Shown one piece after another: positions 60,813-64,000 of a stretch of 64,000 bases of DNA (positions within the stretch are counted from its first letter, which is position 1; every line of letters begins with the position of its first letter). The notes under the pieces are model-generated. The model was not told the DNA's origin. It saw only the letters and a program-made list of their open reading frames with translations, and did no database searches. The translations under genes were made by a program, and so were the position numbers. The DNA comes from Gemmatirosa kalamazoonensis (GTDB taxonomy: Bacteria > Gemmatimonadota > Gemmatimonadetes > Gemmatimonadales > Gemmatimonadaceae), in assembly GCF_000522985.1 (NCBI RefSeq), contig NZ_CP007128.1, positions 1,100,220-1,164,219 on the forward strand, read 5' to 3'.

Positions 60813-62747
60813 ATGAGGCCGACATTGCTGCCGCTCGCAATGCTCACGCTCGCCGCGGCGCATCACGCCGCCCCGCCCGAGGTGGTGCCTAACGACAACC
60901 GCGTCGCCGCCGGGCATCTCGCGCACGGCGTGCTCACCCTCGAGCTCGAGGCGCGCGAGGCGACCTGGTATCCCGAGACGGACGCCGGTCCGGGGTTGCC
61001 GGTGTACGCGTTCGCCGAGGCGGGCAGGCCGCCGAGCATCCCGGGGCCGCTGATCCGCGTGCCGGCCGGCACGGAGCTGCACGTCACCGTGCGCAACACG
61101 CTGCCGAAGCGGCTCCGGCTCGCCGGGCTGCAGGAGCACCAGAGCGAGTCGCTCGACTCGGTCGACATCGCGCCGGGCGCGACGCAGGCGTTCCGCTTCC
61201 GCGTCGACGCGCCGGGGACGTACCTGTACGGCGGAAAGACCGAGGTCCTGCCGAGAGGGCGCCACGCGCCGCTCGTCGGTGCGTTCATCGTCGACCCCGC
61301 GGGGGCCACGCCGCCGAAGCACGAGCGCGTGCTCGTGATCAACTTCTTCTCCGACACCGTCGCCGCGTTAGGCGTCAAGTCCGAGGCGGCCGACCGTGTC
61401 CTCCGCCGCGAGCTGGCTCCGCCGGAGCGGTGGATCCTGTTCACCGTCAACGGCCTGTCGTGGCCGTACACCGAGCGACTGTCGTACGCGGTGGGCGACA
61501 CGGTCCGCTGGCGCATCGTCAACGGCACGCCGGCGCCGCACCCGATGCACCTGCACGGGTTCTACTTCGACGTCGACAGCAAGAGCGACGGGCCGCGCGA
61601 CACGATCTACGCGCCCGGCGAGCGGCGGAAGGCGGTCACGGAGGTGATCGAGCACCAGACGACGATGACGGTGACGTGGACGCCGACGCGGCCCGGCAAC
61701 TGGCTCTTCCACTGTCACCTCGTGCAGCACTTCGACGGCGCGCTGCGGCTCGGCCACGCGGCGGACGACGGCGCGACGCACGCCAGCCACGCCGAGTCCG
61801 AGATGGCCGGCCTGGTCATGGGAATCCACGTCGCGCCGCCCGACGGACGCGTGCGCGTCGTGTCGCGCACGCCGGAGCCCGCGCCGCGCCGCAAGCTGCG
61901 CCTCTACGTCACCGAGCGCGCGCACGTCTACGGCGATCAGCCCGGCTACAGCTACGTGCTGCAGGAGGGCCCCACACCGCCGGCGCCCGATTCGATCCGC
62001 ACCGTCAGCTCGACGCTCGTCCTCCGTCGGCACGAGCCGACCGAGATCACGGTCGTCAACCGCTCGCACGCGATGGCGGGCATCCACTGGCACGGGCTCG
62101 AGATCGAGAGCTACTACGACGGCGTCGTCGGCTGGAGCGGGTGGCAGCAGCGCGTCGCGCCGGCGATCGCGCCGAACGACTCGTTCGTCGTCCGCGTCAC
62201 GCCGCCGCGGGCCGGCACGTTCATGTACCACACGCACATGAGCGAGGCGGGACAGCTCACGTCGGGCCAGTCCGGCGCACTGCTCGTCACGCCGGAGCGC
62301 GCGCGCCTGGACACGACCGACCGCGTCTTCCTCATGACCTACGGCGGGCCGAACGCCGATTCGCCGGCGACGGTGAATGGTCTGGAGACGCCGCCGCCCG
62401 TGGAGCTGCGCGCCGGTGTGGCGTACCGCTTCCGGTTCATCAACATCTCGCCGATCGAGTACCGCCTCGTGCAGCTCCTCCGCGACAGCACGGTGCAGAC
62501 GTGGCGCGCGGTCGCGAAGGACGGCGCCGACCTCCCGCCGCAGCAGGCGGCCGTCCGGCGCGCGGTGCTCAGCTTCCGCCCGGGGGAGACGTACGACTTC
62601 GAGGTGCGGCGCGACCGCCCCGACTCGCTCACGCTCGTGATCACCGCGCCGCGCACGCTCTCGGTGCCGCTCGAGACCGTGCGGCGCGGCGTGACCGCCG
62701 CGACGATCCCGCTCCAGGTCACGCGCATCCCGGTCGTCGTGCGTTAG
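60813..62747 (+). CDS. Secreted multicopper oxidase with reversed cupredoxin order
   Basis: 644 residues with a signal peptide (TLLPLAMLTLAAAHHA). Both copper signatures are present, but in unusual order: HPMHLHGFYF (from His243) and FHCHLVQHFDGAL (from His300), normally C-terminal, come first, and IHWHGLEIES (His425) and MYHTHMSEAG (His473), normally N-terminal, come later. A further cupredoxin domain (residues about 60-165) without the ligands precedes them. It probably oxidises phenols or metal ions. AGGAGG precedes the start; the stop TAG is in GTTAGGC. Confidence 0.88.
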   Translation: MRPTLLPLAMLTLAAAHHAAPPEVVPNDNRVAAGHLAHGVLTLELEAREATWYPETDAGPGLPVYAFAEAGRPPSIPGPLIRVPAGTELHVTVRNTLPKRLRLAGLQEHQSESLDSVDIAPGATQAFRFRVDAPGTYLYGGKTEVLPRGRHAPLVGAFIVDPAGATPPKHERVLVINFFSDTVAALGVKSEAADRVLRRELAPPERWILFTVNGLSWPYTERLSYAVGDTVRWRIVNGTPAPHPMHLHGFYFDVDSKSDGPRDTIYAPGERRKAVTEVIEHQTTMTVTWTPTRPGNWLFHCHLVQHFDGALRLGHAADDGATHASHAESEMAGLVMGIHVAPPDGRVRVVSRTPEPAPRRKLRLYVTERAHVYGDQPGYSYVLQEGPTPPAPDSIRTVSSTLVLRRHEPTEITVVNRSHAMAGIHWHGLEIESYYDGVVGWSGWQQRVAPAIAPNDSFVVRVTPPRAGTFMYHTHMSEAGQLTSGQSGALLVTPERARLDTTDRVFLMTYGGPNADSPATVNGLETPPPVELRAGVAYRFRFINISPIEYRLVQLLRDSTVQTWRAVAKDGADLPPQQAAVRRAVLSFRPGETYDFEVRRDRPDSLTLVITAPRTLSVPLETVRRGVTAATIPLQVTRIPVVVR

Positions 62748-62770
62748 GCACCCTCATGCCCGGAGGATTG

Positions 62771-63367
62771 ATGTCCGCACCGACGGCACACCGCCGCGCG
62801 CTGCTCGCGCTCGCGCTCGTCGCCTGCGGGCGCGCGCCGAGCGCCATGCCGAACGAGGGGGCGAGCGTGAGCCCGGCGCGGAGCGGCCCGTTCGGCACCC
62901 CGCTCGTCCTCGCCGTCGACGAGGGCGAGCGCCGCGTCCGGCGCGCCGCGACGGCGGGCGGCGCGCCGTTCATCATCAAGGTCGACCGGCGGAACGGCGG
63001 CGCGCCGAACTTCATGATGGGCTACGAGGAGATCCGCCCGGGCGCCTCGATCTCGCCGCACGTCCACCCGGACGCGGACGAGATCATCTTCGTGCACAAG
63101 GGCGCCGGCGCAGCCGACGCCGGCGATCACACGGGCACGATCGGGCCCGGCTCGACGATCTACATCCCGCGCCGCACGCGCATCACGCTGCGCAACACCG
63201 GCGGCGAGCCGCTCGCGATCGCCTTCTTCTTCGATCACCCCGGGTTCGAGGAGTATCTGCGCGACACGTCCACGCCGGAGCGGCAGCCGGCGTCGCCGCT
63301 CTCGCCGGCGGAGCTCGCGGCGATCCGCGTCAGGCACCATGCGCACGTCGTGTACGAGCGGCCGTAG
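62771..63367 (+). CDS. Cupin domain lipoprotein
   Basis: 198 residues from ATG 62771, chosen because GGAGGATTG precedes it (an ATG at 62756 is also in frame). A lipoprotein signal (ALLALALVACGR, lipobox) is followed by a cupin domain with HVHPDADEIIFVHKG, containing the metal-binding His pair and Glu, then the second motif ending FFFDHPGFEEYL. It lies 23 bases after the oxidase gene and probably works with it. Confidence 0.85.
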   Translation: MSAPTAHRRALLALALVACGRAPSAMPNEGASVSPARSGPFGTPLVLAVDEGERRVRRAATAGGAPFIIKVDRRNGGAPNFMMGYEEIRPGASISPHVHPDADEIIFVHKGAGAADAGDHTGTIGPGSTIYIPRRTRITLRNTGGEPLAIAFFFDHPGFEEYLRDTSTPERQPASPLSPAELAAIRVRHHAHVVYERP

Positions 63368-63397
63368 CGCGGTGGCACACGTCCAACGATACCGCCC

Positions 63398-64000
63398 ATG
63401 ACGCACAGGACATGGGCCGCGAGGCTCGCTCTTCTCGCTGCCCTCTGCGCGGCCGGTGCGCGCGCCGCGGCGCAGGCGCGCGTGACGCTCACCTACCTCG
63501 GCACCGCCGGCTGGGAGATCAGCGACGGCCGGATCGTCGTCCTCGTCGACCCGTACCTCTCGCGGCTGCGCAGCGTCGCGCCGAACGACGACACGCTGCC
63601 GGGCGACTCGCGGCGGTTCTTCGCGCGTGAGGACACGGCACGGTCCGACACGGCCGTCATCGACGCGCACGTCCGGCGCGCCGATTTCATCCTCGTCACG
63701 CACTCGCACGTCGACCACGTGCTCGACGTGCCGTACATCGCGCGCCGGACCGGCGCGACGATCATCGGGACGGAGACCACGCGCAGCATCGCGCGCGCGT
63801 ACGGCGTGCCGGGGCGCCAGATCCTCGCCGTGCGCGGCGGCGAGGACTACCAGCTCGGCGCGCTGTCCGTGCGCGTGATCCCGAGCCTGCACGGCGTGCT
63901 CCGCAACGCGCCGTACGTCCGACCGAACCTCGACGGGCCGCCGCCCACGCCGATCGGGAGCGACGCCCGGGCGCCGCTCCGCGTCGCCGACTTCCGCGCC
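63398..64000 (+). CDS. Metallo-beta-lactamase-fold hydrolase, secreted (partial)
   Basis: 201 codons to the window edge, no stop yet. A signal peptide (WAARLALLAALCAAGARAAA) precedes the domain (TYLGTAGWEISDGRIVVLVD, then LVTHSHVDHVLDVPYIARR with the zinc-binding HSHVDH). The pattern is that of UlaG-like lactonases and related metal-dependent hydrolases. Starts 30 bases after the cupin gene, so the three genes probably form one operon. Confidence 0.88.
   Translation, partial: MTHRTWAARLALLAALCAAGARAAAQARVTLTYLGTAGWEISDGRIVVLVDPYLSRLRSVAPNDDTLPGDSRRFFAREDTARSDTAVIDAHVRRADFILVTHSHVDHVLDVPYIARRTGATIIGTETTRSIARAYGVPGRQILAVRGGEDYQLGALSVRVIPSLHGVLRNAPYVRPNLDGPPPTPIGSDARAPLRVADFRA

Overview
This is a very GC-rich (low-to-mid 70s % by eye), densely packed bacterial chromosome segment. 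Gene content (M13 and M1 peptidases, a PadR plus FtsX/MacB-type orphan permease pair, a SARP-like TPR regulator, PEP-CTERM proteins, tandem DUF5985 proteins, many short hydrolase and GNAT genes) and base composition suggest Gemmatimonadota, close to Gemmatirosa/Gemmatimonas. This is inferred from content; no rRNA or tRNA gene was seen.

Layout. 1-3.9 kb: end of a hybrid histidine kinase, a HEAT-repeat protein and a winged-helix/DUF5985 cluster. 3.9-4.25 kb: first copy of a large composite repeat. 4.3-12.5 kb: M1 aminopeptidase, sulfatase, esterase, DUF4395, OPT transporter, TMEM175-like channel. 12.5-15.85 kb: a cluster of small, lower-GC genes containing a convincing integron attC site. 15.9-20.5 kb: lipoproteins, VOC, NTF2-like, GNAT, YjbR, phosphatase and DUF2071 genes. 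20.5-22.2 kb: a Rox-like rifamycin-type monooxygenase whose upstream palindrome matches the rifamycin-associated element known from Actinobacteria. 22.2-30.3 kb: S9 peptidase, SDR, MFS, GATase, an AAA ATPase and a ribbon-helix-helix/histone-tail-like protein, with two more repeat copies. 30.4-35.7 kb: RNB nuclease (apparent frameshift), PPK2, Nudix, HAD, arginase with divergent Lrp. 35.8-43.4 kb: O-antigen ligase, lytic transglycosylase, a phosphoribosyltransferase-hydrolase fusion, isoprenyl transferase and a regulator/membrane pair. 43.6-50.3 kb: M13 peptidase, arginase-like protein, LytS/LytT-type two-component pair and a PD-(D/E)XK-like protein (apparent frameshift). 50.4-55.4 kb: PadR/permease, repeat, mutarotase, creatininase-like hydrolase. 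55.4-64 kb: SARP-TPR regulator, two PEP-CTERM proteins, TetR (apparent frameshift) divergent from a multicopper oxidase with unusual domain order, cupin, and a metallo-beta-lactamase-fold protein cut by the window end.

Most unusual at sequence scale: (i) the word GTTAGGC/GCCTAAC occurs about sixty times, roughly ten times expectation, in coding, stop-codon and intergenic positions; (ii) a roughly 70-bp palindromic element bounded by GGTACC occurs six times, once in frame inside a coding sequence, usually within a larger composite repeat with 15-bp tandem arrays; (iii) one good integron attC site; (iv) a rifamycin-associated-element-like palindrome; (v) three genes that need a small frame change, two of them at (GC)6 tracts.
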